NCBI RefSeq assembly: GCF_001653565.1 | Contig: NZ_LYPB01000049.1 | Span: 1 to 64,000 of the forward strand | Reading direction: 5' to 3' | Source: Paenibacillus oryzisoli | GTDB taxonomy: Bacteria > Bacillota > Bacilli > Paenibacillales > NBRC-103111 | DNA length: 64,000 nt | Shown here: positions 23,248-31,321 of the stretch, in pieces | Layout of the letters: the number at the start of each line of letters is the position of its first letter | Position numbering within the stretch: the stretch's first letter is position 1 | Program-made: the position numbers and the translations under genes | The notes under the pieces: model-generated | What the model was told of the DNA's origin: nothing | Seen by the model: the letters and a program-made list of their open reading frames with translations, nothing else | The model's database searches: none

Positions 23248-23864
23248 CTTCTCGATCGACAAGAGGCGGAGCCTAGCCACGTATGTGGATTCCCCGCCCA
23301 ACACCAGCCCAGCTTTGGCCTTTTATCACTCATCCATAGCGCAGTGACTCTTCGGTCACCACAGCGAGAACCGAGTAGTGAGAAGCCATTATTTTTGCGC
23401 AACCTATCCGGAAAATGGGTAATCACACTAATCCCCTCTTCCAAAGTGAGCGGAGAACGATTTTCTTGCGCTATGAGGGCCAATGCTGCGTTTGGTGTCA
23501 CGTTTAATGTGCCTGTGCCCGTATCAATATCCCACGCAAGATAAGCCCTCCCCTTAGGGAGCTCAATTCCCTCAATAGGTTGAAAGCGACTAATCTCCTG
23601 GGCATCCATGACGCTGAACCCCTTCTTCCCTTCTCGTTCCACTGCCTGCATCGCCTGTCCTGCATCTAACCAATCCCTAGTAATCACAATGACAAAAGGA
23701 ATCTTGCTTGCTTCTATATCCATTTGGACTGGATTCATTTCTAAAATCATATGCTTAAGCGGTTCTAGTTCCTGTGTAAATTCATCCACGGTTAATCCTA
23801 CTAACGCTGGATAGTCTTTATGTACAAGATTGCCAACTTGCCGTTCGTATTCTTCATTCAACAT
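23244..23864 (-). CDS. DUF5701-like protein
   Basis: A 206-residue cytoplasmic protein. The C-terminal half is the recognisable part: LTLEEGISVITHFPDRL, FSLLGSRCGDRRVTALW and PKLGWCWAGNPHTWLGSASC, which I associate with the DUF5701 family. The Cys, His and Trp residues in this block look like a conserved core. No transmembrane segment. It overlaps the stop of the convergent sugar-dehydrogenase gene by four bases. Role unknown. Confidence 0.75.
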   Translation of the reverse strand: MLNEEYERQVGNLVHKDYPALVGLTVDEFTQELEPLKHMILEMNPVQMDIEASKIPFVIVITRDWLDAGQAMQAVEREGKKGFSVMDAQEISRFQPIEGIELPKGRAYLAWDIDTGTGTLNVTPNAALALIAQENRSPLTLEEGISVITHFPDRLRKNNGFSLLGSRCGDRRVTALWMSDKRPKLGWCWAGNPHTWLGSASCRSRS

Positions 23865-23953
23865 AAGTGCGAGTGTCCCTCCTTAAGAAAATGAAAGATC
23901 GTCACCTTACAACATAGCAAACAAATATAATAAATGCACGCACACTTTACAGT

Positions 23954-24002
23954 TGACGATTGGTTATATTTACTATATGCTCGTTATGTACCGTTGAGTA
24001 CA
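23954..24002 (+). promoter_or_regulatory. Promoter/operator region of TetR gene at 24021
   Basis: A TTGACG box followed by AT-rich sequence with TATATG-like -10 candidates lies here, and TGTACCGTTGAGTACA (23987-24002) follows, only 18 bases before the ATG. The same TGTACCG....GTA pattern recurs at 24621-24636 in front of the SDR gene, which suggests a shared operator. Confidence 0.6.
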
Positions 24003-24020
24003 GAAAGAGTGATCACGACG

Positions 24021-24602
24021 ATGGTTCGACCGCGGGAGTTTGATGAACAGCAAGCATTGGCTGCAGCCATGCACGTATTTTGGGAACAAGGGTATGAAGC
24101 GACTTCCATGAGTGATTTGACCACTAGAATGGGCATTCAACGTCCCAGTCTTTATGCAGCATTTGGCGGAAAGAAAGAATTGTTCGAAACCGTGCTTCAC
24201 AAGTACGCAGACATGAGCCTCTCTTTTATTGACAAGCGGATGCAGAACGCCGTTTCAGTGAAAGAAGCGCTGCGCTTGTATTTCCAAGGAATCATTGAAG
24301 GTGTTGGTGGGAGTAATCCTGACTTGGGCTGTTTATGCATGAATACGATGGTTGAGCTCGCACCTCACGACGAGATTTTTGCTCACATTACGAAGGATTT
24401 CCAGCTGAAGCTAACCGAATTAATCCAACAAACACTTGAAAAGGGGATCCGAACAGGGGAACTCTCGCCTTCGTTGAATCCAGTTGCCGTATCGCGTTTA
24501 TTGACGATTTCAGCTATCGGACTTTCCGTTACGATGAAATCACGGCCAGAACGATCGTACGTCGATAGTGTGGTAACGGAGATATTAACGGTGCTCGAAT
24601 GA
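24021..24602 (+). CDS. TetR/AcrR-family repressor
   Basis: A 193-residue TetR regulator. The N-terminal HTH is complete: MVRPREFDEQQALAAAMHVF, then GYEATSMSDLTTRMGIQRPS and LYAAFGGKKELFETVL. The C-terminal ligand domain has a Cys-containing segment LGCLCMNTMVELA. The ATG at 24021 follows AAAGAGTGATC. It is 62 bases upstream of a short-chain dehydrogenase gene on the same strand, with a matching operator-like sequence in front of both genes, so it probably represses itself and the dehydrogenase and responds to that enzyme's substrate (inference). Confidence 0.9.
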   Translation: MVRPREFDEQQALAAAMHVFWEQGYEATSMSDLTTRMGIQRPSLYAAFGGKKELFETVLHKYADMSLSFIDKRMQNAVSVKEALRLYFQGIIEGVGGSNPDLGCLCMNTMVELAPHDEIFAHITKDFQLKLTELIQQTLEKGIRTGELSPSLNPVAVSRLLTISAIGLSVTMKSRPERSYVDSVVTEILTVLE

Positions 24603-24620
24603 GCATTTTTTTATCCTTTT

Positions 24621-24636
24621 TGTACCGAATGGTATA
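24621..24636 (+). promoter_or_regulatory. Candidate TetR operator before SDR gene
   Basis: TGTACCGAATGGTATA contains the palindrome TACC-GAAT-GGTA. It resembles TGTACCGTTGAGTACA in front of the TetR gene. Confidence 0.55.
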
Positions 24637-24664
24637 TAACTAATTTAATGGGAGGCAACAGGAA

Positions 24665-25375
24665 ATGACGAAGAAAATTGCGTTAATTACAGGTGCGAAT
24701 AAAGGAATAGGATTAGAAATTGGCCGCCAGCTTGGGCAGCGAGGTATCCTTGTGCTACTCGGAGCCCGTGATGTGCGTAAGGCTAAGAGTGCTGCCCAGC
24801 AGCTGCGTGCTGAAGAAATCGAGGCTTATCCGATTGAATTAGATGTAACGAATCCTGAACACATTAGGCAGGTTGTCGCGAAGATTGAGCAAGCATATGG
24901 AAGACTAGATATTCTAGTTAACAATGCAGGTACTTATTTGGACCATGAAGGCAATAACACAGATGTCATGCGTCGTACATTTGACGTTAATATATTTGGC
25001 CCACATGCCTTAACGGAAGCGCTCCTTCATCTACTGAAGGCGAGTCCTGAAGGACGCATTGTGAATCAATCCAGCATCCTCGGATCATTAACCACTATTC
25101 TAACCAACGAGATGTATGCCGGTGCTGCTGTACCTGCTTACACGGCATCGAAAGCAGCGCTGAATGCATGGACGGCACAGCTATCCATTGCACTTCGAGG
25201 CTCCAACTTAAAGGTGAACGCTTGCCACCCGGGATGGGTAAAAACGGACATGGGTGGGCCCGCTGCCCAGATGGAAGTCCAAGAAGGTGCTGAGACGGCT
25301 GTATATCTTGCGACGTTACCGGCTCATGGTCCTTCAGGTGGTTTCTTTCATAAATCGGAGCCACTCCCTTGGTAG
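24665..25375 (+). CDS. Short-chain dehydrogenase/reductase
   Basis: A 236-residue SDR with the Rossmann cofactor motif TGANKGIG at residue 9, NNAG near 89, the catalytic Ser in NQSSILGS, and YTASK (YxxxK) near 160. GARD after strand 2 suggests NADPH preference. The proximal G/Q-rich ending is normal for the family. Carbonyl-reductase-like members of this type reduce small aldehydes, ketones or quinones. GGGAGG precedes the ATG at 24665. It is paired with the TetR gene upstream. Confidence 0.92.
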   Translation: MTKKIALITGANKGIGLEIGRQLGQRGILVLLGARDVRKAKSAAQQLRAEEIEAYPIELDVTNPEHIRQVVAKIEQAYGRLDILVNNAGTYLDHEGNNTDVMRRTFDVNIFGPHALTEALLHLLKASPEGRIVNQSSILGSLTTILTNEMYAGAAVPAYTASKAALNAWTAQLSIALRGSNLKVNACHPGWVKTDMGGPAAQMEVQEGAETAVYLATLPAHGPSGGFFHKSEPLPW

Positions 25376-25422
25376 ACCCAGACTCCGTTCTGGCTTTAGC
25401 GTAAATTGATCCTTCTTGGGAA

Positions 25423-25495
25423 AACGGACACACTCGATGTTAAACGATCATGATCAGCGATGTTTGCAAGTTCAATTGCGCTTGTTGTGTCCGTT
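25423..25495. repeat. Inverted repeat with 53-base loop, between convergent genes
   Basis: Ten-base perfect arms AACGGACACA (25423-25432) and TGTGTCCGTT (25486-25495). The loop itself contains CGATGTTAAACGATCATGATC and CAGCGATGTTTG, which allow further pairing. It lies between the SDR and serine hydrolase genes and may end transcription from both sides, though T tails are poor. Confidence 0.6.
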
Positions 25496-25510
25496 CCCCC
25501 TCTGTAATTG

Positions 25511-26635
25511 CTATCCCCATCCTCCCATCTTCTTCAACGTCGTCACCACTTCAATCAAAGCTCTGTAGCTTCTAACAACAGCTGTACTCGAACCGAAGTT
25601 CATCACGATATGCGTTTCGGATTCTGGATGGCTGAACATATGTGTACCGAGAATCCCACTGTGGCCCTGAAGCCTTGGTAAATCTCGGAGCAAGAAGAAA
25701 AAACCCTCGAAATGAAGCTCCATCATCCCCAAACCGTAATGAATGCCATTTCGGAATTTATGTGTGAAAGTTGTCATGGCCTGTAACGAAGCTGCATCCA
25801 GGCATGTGCCATGCCAGAGCGCTTTCTGAAAAAGCAGCAGATCCTGAGGTGTTGTTACGATGCCTCCGCCTGCCCAATCGCAGCTTAAGCAGGGGAAGCG
25901 ACTGATTTCAACTTGGTTTAACCAAATGTCTTGAATCGGTTCTCCAGGCGTATGTTGCGGCTGCGAATAGAACATTAGATAGGAATCGTTCATTTGTAAG
26001 GGAAGGAAGATCTCATCATGAAGATTGTCGTTAAAGGATTTTTCCGTTATGCACTCAATTATTCTTCCTAATAAAATATAACCGGTATCCGAGTAATGGA
26101 AACGCTGCGCTGGTGGTCCGAAGCTTCGTTGGTTGTTCCTGGAAAAGGCAAGTAACCGATCCGGTGTCCATGATTCCTGAGGATTGGCAACAATACGCTG
26201 AATAAACTTCGGTTTGTGGATGACAGGGTCCTCGAAATAGTCTGCCGCCCCCGACGTATGCCCAAGAAGTTGCTTAATCGTCACTTGATTCACATAATCA
26301 ATACCGCGATATACGAATAGATTTTCCAGCTCAGACGGTGGCAGTAAAGTCGCAACTGGCGAATCTAGCGTGAGCATCCCTCTCTCTACCAGCTTCATAA
26401 TTAAGACAGCCGTAAACACTTTTCCAATACTTGCTGTATGAAAGGGTTGATTAGGGGCGATCGCTGCGCCATTGCTTGCTGATAGTTGCCCTACGGCATA
26501 CCGATATGTAAATCCACGGCTATCCACCGCTGCTTGCACGCCAGTCTGATGGCGACTGCTCTTGCTTACCTTCTTGAAGTAAGAATCGAGATGTTGTGAG
26601 GCTGCCTCATGGCTCCATGATTTTCGTGCACACAT
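25511..26635 (-). CDS. Serine hydrolase, beta-lactamase class C-like
   Basis: A cytoplasmic-looking protein of about 374 residues in the penicillin-binding protein / class C beta-lactamase (AmpC-like) fold. The SxxK motif is TASIGKVF near residue 85, YxN-like Tyr is in HYSDTGYILLG, and the third box reads GHSG. No signal peptide is visible. Such proteins are esterases, peptidases or transpeptidase relatives; resistance cannot be assumed. The start is chosen as ATG at 26635, since the longer frame starts from a TTG within the leader. It is divergent from a PadR gene with a palindrome in the shared upstream region. Confidence 0.87.
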   Translation of the reverse strand: MCARKSWSHEAASQHLDSYFKKVSKSSRHQTGVQAAVDSRGFTYRYAVGQLSASNGAAIAPNQPFHTASIGKVFTAVLIMKLVERGMLTLDSPVATLLPPSELENLFVYRGIDYVNQVTIKQLLGHTSGAADYFEDPVIHKPKFIQRIVANPQESWTPDRLLAFSRNNQRSFGPPAQRFHYSDTGYILLGRIIECITEKSFNDNLHDEIFLPLQMNDSYLMFYSQPQHTPGEPIQDIWLNQVEISRFPCLSCDWAGGGIVTTPQDLLLFQKALWHGTCLDAASLQAMTTFTHKFRNGIHYGLGMMELHFEGFFFLLRDLPRLQGHSGILGTHMFSHPESETHIVMNFGSSTAVVRSYRALIEVVTTLKKMGGWG

Positions 26636-26683
26636 CGCTTTGTGAATCCCCCTTGGACGAATTGTATTTGCCAATAAATAATG

Positions 26684-26696
26684 TTACTATTAGTAA
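26684..26696. promoter_or_regulatory. Palindrome between PadR and serine hydrolase genes
   Basis: TTACTA-T-TAGTAA is a perfect 13-base palindrome, with AATAGTAAT nearby at 26704. PadR repressors bind AT-rich palindromes of this kind at their own promoter, so this is a candidate autoregulatory operator that could also control the divergent hydrolase. Confidence 0.6.
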
Positions 26697-26756
26697 TATA
26701 TCCAATAGTAATGTAGGGACAAGTTGTATGTCAACACGAATAAGGGGACTCGCCAA

Positions 26757-27296
26757 ATGGAATTCGTCATTCTCGGTTTATTAATTTTGAAGAATCAGAC
26801 AGTGTATGAGCTCAATAAGGCATTCCAACAAGGCATTGCCTTGTTCTATAGTGCCAGTTATGGCAGCTTGCAGACGGCTTTAAAGAAATTACTCCTTCAG
26901 GGTGATATTGGCTTTATGGAGGAGGTCGATCGCGGGCGCAACAAGAAAGTGTACGTGATCTCTGAGAAAGGTCGAGAAGCCTTCTATACCTGGATGGGTT
27001 CAGACATTCCAACAAGCAGGTTAGAATCTACGGCCTTGGCGAAAGTATTTTTTCTGGGACTAATCGAATCCGCCCATGATAAACGTGCCCTCCTTGAGCA
27101 TATTATTGCTAAGATTGAACAGGTTGAGCAGGAACTCCAACAGGTGGATCAAGGGCTCCAGAACATTCAAGTCCCAGAACCCTATGCAGAAATTCTTGCT
27201 TATCAAATCAAGACCCTTGATTATGGCATTCGTTCTCATACTTTTGCCAAGGAATGGTTTGAAGCCCTGCTTGCCGAGCTCCCTTCACAAACGTAA
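26757..27296 (+). CDS. PadR-family transcriptional regulator
   Basis: A 179-residue PadR regulator. It starts MEFVILGLLIL with the winged-HTH body running through YELNKAFQQG, YGSLQTALKKLL and the wing NKKVYVISEKGREAF; a coiled-coil C-terminal helical domain (LLEHIIAKIEQVEQELQQV) follows, as in the PadR/YqjI group. AAGGGG lies upstream of the ATG at 26757. Divergent from the serine hydrolase gene. Effector unknown. Confidence 0.9.
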   Translation: MEFVILGLLILKNQTVYELNKAFQQGIALFYSASYGSLQTALKKLLLQGDIGFMEEVDRGRNKKVYVISEKGREAFYTWMGSDIPTSRLESTALAKVFFLGLIESAHDKRALLEHIIAKIEQVEQELQQVDQGLQNIQVPEPYAEILAYQIKTLDYGIRSHTFAKEWFEALLAELPSQT

Positions 27297-27391
27297 TTTA
27301 AGATCAATTTGTAACAGCCTGCATATGTTTACGACTTTGATGCAAACTAAGATGTCTTGCTAACCCAAACAAACTTGGAGGAGTGATGTTC

Positions 27392-27550
27392 ATGCGCGAG
27401 GGATTGATTCCTGCTGTTCTCGGAACTGTCGTTTCTGCATCTGGTGCTACTATGCTAAAAAGCAAATATAAGCTTCTTGGTGTTGGTGTGCTTGGCTTTG
27501 GGGTTGCTCATGTGATTCTAGGGGCAATTGATTTGGTGGAACATCGTTAG
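27392..27550 (+). CDS. 52-aa glycine-rich small membrane protein
   Basis: A short gene absent from long-ORF listings: MREGLIPAVLGTVVSASGAT followed by MLKSKYKLLGVGVLGFGVAH and VILGAIDLVEHR. Two weakly hydrophobic, Gly/Val-rich helices suggest a hairpin membrane protein. GGAGGAG lies about 8 bases before the ATG at 27392, and a strong terminator follows. I recall near-identical short Paenibacillus proteins, sometimes mislabelled asparagine synthase; function is not known. Confidence 0.78.
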   Translation: MREGLIPAVLGTVVSASGATMLKSKYKLLGVGVLGFGVAHVILGAIDLVEHR

Positions 27551-27561
27551 GTTGGTAAGAT

Positions 27562-27596
27562 CAAGAGGTAGGTCCCTGGGGACCTACCTCTTGTTC
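27562..27596 (+). terminator. Terminator after 52-aa gene
   Basis: Stem AAGAGGTAGGTCCC / GGACCTACCTCTT with loop TGG, then GTTC. Fourteen bases after the stop codon. Confidence 0.85.
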
Positions 27597-27633
27597 ATAT
27601 AATTACCTTACCCAGTTTTTCAAGAACAGATAA

Positions 27634-28215
27634 CTAAGCTAACTTCGATCCAAACTGCTTTACTTTCTCCAACCATTGGGCTCGCTTCTCACCTGAAGAT
27701 GGTTTAACGGGTCCGATCTCCGTTAGACGTACAGGGGTAATCCCGCAGAATTGCAATATATTATGCTTCATTACACGATAACCCGCATGCCTATTAACCC
27801 ATCGACTGTACCATCCAGGTGTATCTGTTGTGACGATGAGATGGGCAGATTTCCCAACAAGCAGCTTATCCCATAGCGCAGACTTCTCCCGATATTTGAA
27901 AGCGAAGCCAGGTAAGAAGACTCGATCAATGAAACCCTTCATCAACGCCGGCATCACTCCCCACCATGTTGGATAAATAAACACGATATGATCAGCCCAG
28001 CGTATGAGCTCTTGCGCATGTAGCAAATCTTCTTCGAGCTCTGTACGCTTCCGATAACCAAACTGCAGATTCGGATCAAATGTTAAGGTATGAATGTTGA
28101 TGCTCTGAATTTCGGCGTTCGTGTGTGAGACCCCATCGATATACGCTTTCTGTAGGGCTGCACAAAAACTCTGTGGGTCCGGGTGTCCATTAATAACAAG
28201 AATATTCGATTTCAA
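27634..28215 (-). CDS. NAD(P)H oxidoreductase, flavodoxin-like fold
   Basis: A 193-residue FMN-binding NAD(P)H dehydrogenase (YwrO/MdaB/NQO-like). It begins KSNILVINGHPDPQSF, the phosphate-binding strand-loop of the family, and has YPTWWGVMPALMKGFIDRVF, FAFKY and a C-terminal HNILQFCGI. Such enzymes reduce quinones in two-electron steps. The start is TTG at 28215, with GGGAGG 8 bases upstream, because the longer reading frame has no site. It is divergent from the AraC-type regulator at 28327, which also starts with TTG. Confidence 0.88.
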   Translation of the reverse strand: MKSNILVINGHPDPQSFCAALQKAYIDGVSHTNAEIQSINIHTLTFDPNLQFGYRKRTELEEDLLHAQELIRWADHIVFIYPTWWGVMPALMKGFIDRVFLPGFAFKYREKSALWDKLLVGKSAHLIVTTDTPGWYSRWVNRHAGYRVMKHNILQFCGITPVRLTEIGPVKPSSGEKRAQWLEKVKQFGSKLA

Positions 28216-28326
28216 GATGATTTCCTCCCTATTTGCGACTATAATCAGCATAGAATGATTACGGTTCGATTTGAATGATGAAACACGCAATCCAATTGCT
28301 GATTCACGCAAAGGAGAGATTTCAAC

Positions 28327-29361
28327 TTGAAAAGCCAAGGTATTGCCATTTCTATGGTGTATCCCATTATGAAGACCGTGGTGCAAAAAGGCTTTGATTC
28401 GGAGCAATTTTGTAAGTATGCTTCCTTCGACGCAAGTCTACTCCAGGATGTTGAGGCACGCATCTCAGGAGAAGAACTGGAGCGACTAACCCTGGCTGCA
28501 GCCCAATTTACGGGGGATTCCCATTTCGGTTTACATCAGGGACAGATCATGGAGTTCGCCGATATGGGCATCCTTGGCTATGTCATGCTGCATTCCCCCT
28601 CCGTCGTCGATGCTTTAACGGCTTACCAGCGATATAACGTGCTGCTCTGCAATGGATTTAATTTGGACTGGGACGTAGAAGGAGATGATGTGCGGGTTTC
28701 CATGTTTCTACAGCATCCCGGTCAGGGACCAATGTCACGTCATTGTATAGAAGATATGGCAAGCTCTTTATTTCGTTTGATCTGTAGACTAAGCAACCGC
28801 ACGATTCCTCTGCTAGAGGTAGCATTTCACCATGAGGCAACAGCAGATTTAACGCCTTATCAGCCTGTATTTGGATGCATCCCCCGCTTCGCCGCGAAGG
28901 GCAATTACTTGCGTTTCAGCAAGGATGTACTCCAGTATCCCATCCTCTATTCCGATGCTAAGTTACTGAGCATATTCGAGAATATCGCCCAAGAAACAAG
29001 AGGAGAACTTACACAAACTAGCCGATTTACGGATCAAGTTATCCAGTGGATACGCACCTCTATGCCATCCTTTTTCCCAACTTTGCAACAAACGGCAGAA
29101 TCTCTCCAAATGAGCGCACGAACACTTCAGCATAAATTGAAAGAAGAGAATACCACGTACAACGATCTCACGATGCAAGTACGCAAAGATTTAGCCATGG
29201 GCTACCTTCGCAAATGGGAGTTTTCCGTGGGGGACATCGCTTATGTACTGCATTTCTCAGAACCCAGCGCATTCCAAAATGCATTTAAGAAATGGACTGG
29301 CGTCACACCTGGTCAGTATCGAGCCACGTTTCAAAGCAGAGAAATGCGTTTGAATGGATGA
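28327..29361 (+). CDS. AraC-family regulator with arabinose-operon-like N-terminal domain
   Basis: A 344-residue regulator. The N-terminal 200 residues match the Arabinose_bd (PF12625, OruR/ArgR-type) domain, with GDSHFGLHQG and MGILGYVMLHS; the C-terminal HTH reads LQMSARTLQHKLKEENTTY and WEFSVGDIAYVLHFSEPSAF followed by NAFKKWTGVTPGQYR. The start is TTG at 28327 preceded by AAAGGAGAGA. It is divergent from the flavodoxin-like reductase and is its likely regulator (inference). Confidence 0.9.
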   Translation: MKSQGIAISMVYPIMKTVVQKGFDSEQFCKYASFDASLLQDVEARISGEELERLTLAAAQFTGDSHFGLHQGQIMEFADMGILGYVMLHSPSVVDALTAYQRYNVLLCNGFNLDWDVEGDDVRVSMFLQHPGQGPMSRHCIEDMASSLFRLICRLSNRTIPLLEVAFHHEATADLTPYQPVFGCIPRFAAKGNYLRFSKDVLQYPILYSDAKLLSIFENIAQETRGELTQTSRFTDQVIQWIRTSMPSFFPTLQQTAESLQMSARTLQHKLKEENTTYNDLTMQVRKDLAMGYLRKWEFSVGDIAYVLHFSEPSAFQNAFKKWTGVTPGQYRATFQSREMRLNG

Positions 29362-29394
29362 GCAGTGCTGAAGTTTACAGGGATATGGAATGCT

Positions 29395-29453
29395 GCTTGC
29401 GGTCGGGCAACTGCGATAAAAGGGATAGACAGAGCTTCGCGGTCAGACAACTG
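29395..29453 (+). repeat. Short imperfect direct repeat
   Basis: GCTTGCGGTCGGGCAACTG (29395-29413) and GCTTCGCGGTCAGACAACTG (29434-29453) share most bases about 40 bases apart, in the region between the AraC and TetR genes. No associated function is visible. Confidence 0.5.
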
Positions 29454-29508
29454 TTAAACAATGACGCTGTTAGGAGTCTGGTTCCTGTGGCGTCTTTGAT
29501 TTAGGATA

Positions 29509-29537
29509 TTTACAAACCGACGGTCTGTTTGTATAAT
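29509..29537 (+). promoter_or_regulatory. Promoter with embedded TetR operator
   Basis: TTTACA (29509-29514) and TATAAT (29532-29537) are exactly 17 bases apart. The spacer is filled by a 21-base palindrome with arms ACAAACCGAC and GTCTGTTTGT (29512-29532), 8 of 10 positions symmetric. The ACCGACGGTC core is typical of TetR/QacR-type operators. It precedes the TetR gene at 29601. Confidence 0.8.
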
Positions 29538-29600
29538 GAGGAAAGAAAATAATTGGAGTAATCACCCAAATTAGATGCAAGAGGTGGAGGGTCATACTTT

Positions 29601-30197
29601 ATGAAGAATGAGGAACGCAGAGAAATTACCACACGTAAGCTCCTTGAAGCGACGATACACTTGTTGAAGTTAAAAAGCTGCCACGCCATCACGATGAAAG
29701 ATATCATGGATCAATCTTCACTTTCCAAAGGAGCTATCTTTCATTACGTAAACAGCAAGGACGAGATATTTGCAATGGTGCTTCATGAACGACTCGAAGA
29801 AACGAATGCGAAATTTATACGAGAGACGGAACATGCAACGAAGACTTTTGATGGACCGATGCAACGTATTTCTCAGAACCTCATCGCGCTAGAAGATCCC
29901 CATGAGATTACGAATAAAGTGCTCAAATACTTATTAGGTAAGGAAGAAGATCCGACTGTAGCGGGCGTGCTGCAGCATTTCTATGAACGATCCGTATCAT
30001 TCGCTAAAAACTGGATCACTCTCGGCCAGGTACATCGTGTCATTCTCGCAAACATTGACCCCGAGCAGACAGCTGAAATGTTCGTCCTGCTATCCTTGGG
30101 ATTACGCGTCCGGTCGTCTTTTGCTTCAACTACCGCACAGTTCTCTACTGAGGTGTCTACATTTATGTCGACCATTTTAAAAAGCCAATCCCAATAA
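29601..30197 (+). CDS. TetR-family repressor, autoregulated
   Basis: A 198-residue TetR protein with HTH residues ITTRKLLEATIHLLKLK, ITMKDIMDQSSLSKGAIFHY and NSKDEIFAMVLHERLEE. The C-terminal ligand domain is unassigned. It has its own sigma-A promoter with a palindromic operator in the spacer. It is followed after 20 bases by a DoxX gene with a strong ribosome binding site, so the two form an operon and the DoxX protein is a likely regulated target. Confidence 0.92.
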   Translation: MKNEERREITTRKLLEATIHLLKLKSCHAITMKDIMDQSSLSKGAIFHYVNSKDEIFAMVLHERLEETNAKFIRETEHATKTFDGPMQRISQNLIALEDPHEITNKVLKYLLGKEEDPTVAGVLQHFYERSVSFAKNWITLGQVHRVILANIDPEQTAEMFVLLSLGLRVRSSFASTTAQFSTEVSTFMSTILKSQSQ

Positions 30198-30217
30198 ACT
30201 CATAAGGAGGTACTCGT

Positions 30218-30667
30218 ATGGCACCTTTCGTTGCGTTGTTGTCATCTTTTCTACTTTTACTAGGAATAGGTTCTCTCGGATGGTCATATTTCGATGATTG
30301 GCACACCGCGCTGCAAGGTGCAGTCGCTGTCATGTTTCTGCTTACGGCCTCTGCACATTGGGGCAAAAGACGGCCAGATCTCATTCGCATGGTCCCTCCT
30401 GCGTTCCCAAGACCCAATTTAATCGTAACGATAACCGGCTACTTAGAAATTGCTGGAGCCATCGGGATACTCATTCCCATGATGTCACTGGCTGCATCCA
30501 TCGGTCTATTCCTTATGCTGATTGCTATGTTCCCTGCTAACATCTTCGCGGCGCGCAATAGATTGAGTATTGGCGGCAAGCCAGTGCCTCGATTAGCGGT
30601 TCGGACTATCCTGCAGCTCGTATTTATCGGAGCCGTTGTGTTGGCATCACCTTGGTTTGGGGGTTAG
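30218..30667 (+). CDS. DoxX-family membrane protein
   Basis: A 149-residue four-helix membrane protein of the DoxX/DoxD family. The signature segment RPDLIRMVPPAFPRP and the following GYLEIAGAIGILIP helix are characteristic. Some members help detoxify thiols or oxidants; the function of most is unknown. TAAGGAGG lies before the ATG at 30218. It is co-transcribed with the TetR gene upstream. Confidence 0.88.
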   Translation: MAPFVALLSSFLLLLGIGSLGWSYFDDWHTALQGAVAVMFLLTASAHWGKRRPDLIRMVPPAFPRPNLIVTITGYLEIAGAIGILIPMMSLAASIGLFLMLIAMFPANIFAARNRLSIGGKPVPRLAVRTILQLVFIGAVVLASPWFGG

Positions 30668-30747
30668 TCGCGCTGCAGTTTCTGCTGCGATTCGCATGAA
30701 TTCATCCGCATTTGTGTTACAATACCTAATAAAAAGGAGCTGCTGAC

Positions 30748-31203
30748 ATGCAAAAAATCTCTCCATTCCTATGGTTCGACGGCAATGCCGAAGAGGCAAT
30801 GAACTTCTACACATCCATATTCAGCGATTCCGAAATTGAAAGTATCCATCGTTCTGGGCCTGAGGGAAAAGTTATTTCAGGAACATTTTCGCTTGGTGGA
30901 GTGCGGTATATGGCATTAAATGGCGGACCGCATTTCAAATTCACTCCTGCCTTATCGCTATATGTAAACTGCGAAACCCAAGAAGAAGTCGACACGTTGT
31001 GGGCTAAACTTTCTGAAGGCGGCCAGCCTCAGCGATGTGGTTGGGTACAGGATAAGTTCGGCCTCTCATGGCAGATCATCCCCAGCATCTTGGGGGAACT
31101 GCTCAACTCAACGGATCGTGTGAAAGCAGCTCGTGCAATGAATGCGATGCTCGGCATGCAGAAACTTGACATCGCCGCGCTTAAACAAGCATACGAGGGG
31201 TAA
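30748..31203 (+). CDS. VOC-family (PhnB-like) protein
   Basis: A 151-residue single VOC domain: ISPFLWFDGNAEEAMNFYTS at the start, GGPHFKFTPALSLYVNCETQ in the middle and CGWVQDKFGLSWQI near the C-terminus. It is a paralogue of each half of the tandem protein at 19546. AAAAAGGAGC precedes the ATG at 30748. Its terminator follows the stop. Ligand unknown. Confidence 0.87.
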   Translation: MQKISPFLWFDGNAEEAMNFYTSIFSDSEIESIHRSGPEGKVISGTFSLGGVRYMALNGGPHFKFTPALSLYVNCETQEEVDTLWAKLSEGGQPQRCGWVQDKFGLSWQIIPSILGELLNSTDRVKAARAMNAMLGMQKLDIAALKQAYEG

Positions 31204-31207
31204 AAAT

Positions 31208-31246
31208 TATAAAGGAGCTAAGCGCGTTTTGTGCTTAGCTCCTTTT
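31208..31246 (+). terminator. Terminator after VOC gene
   Basis: Stem AAAGGAGCTAAGC / GCTTAGCTCCTTT with loop GCGTTTTGT-like sequence, followed by TTGGG. Confidence 0.9.
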
Positions 31247-31288
31247 TGGGTGTAGAAGGCGCCGCTGAGGCGTACTCGGGAGTTGCGT

Positions 31289-31321
31289 AAGCCGTAACGG
31301 TGAAAATCAACGTTACGGCTT
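31289..31321. repeat. Intergenic palindrome, 11-bp stem
   Basis: AAGCCGTAACG and CGTTACGGCTT flank an 11-base loop. It sits in a GC-rich island with GGCGCGCTGC nearby. There is no T tail. The setting resembles the GC-rich palindrome islands at 9345-9400 and 11340-11440. Confidence 0.7.

Noticed and set aside
25511..26635. Beta-lactam resistance gene
   Set aside because: Only the general serine hydrolase fold is supported; no signal peptide and no close match to known resistance enzymes by eye.
29395..29453. Direct repeat as regulatory site
   Set aside because: The repeat is imperfect, far from both promoters and without symmetry; listed as a repeat only.
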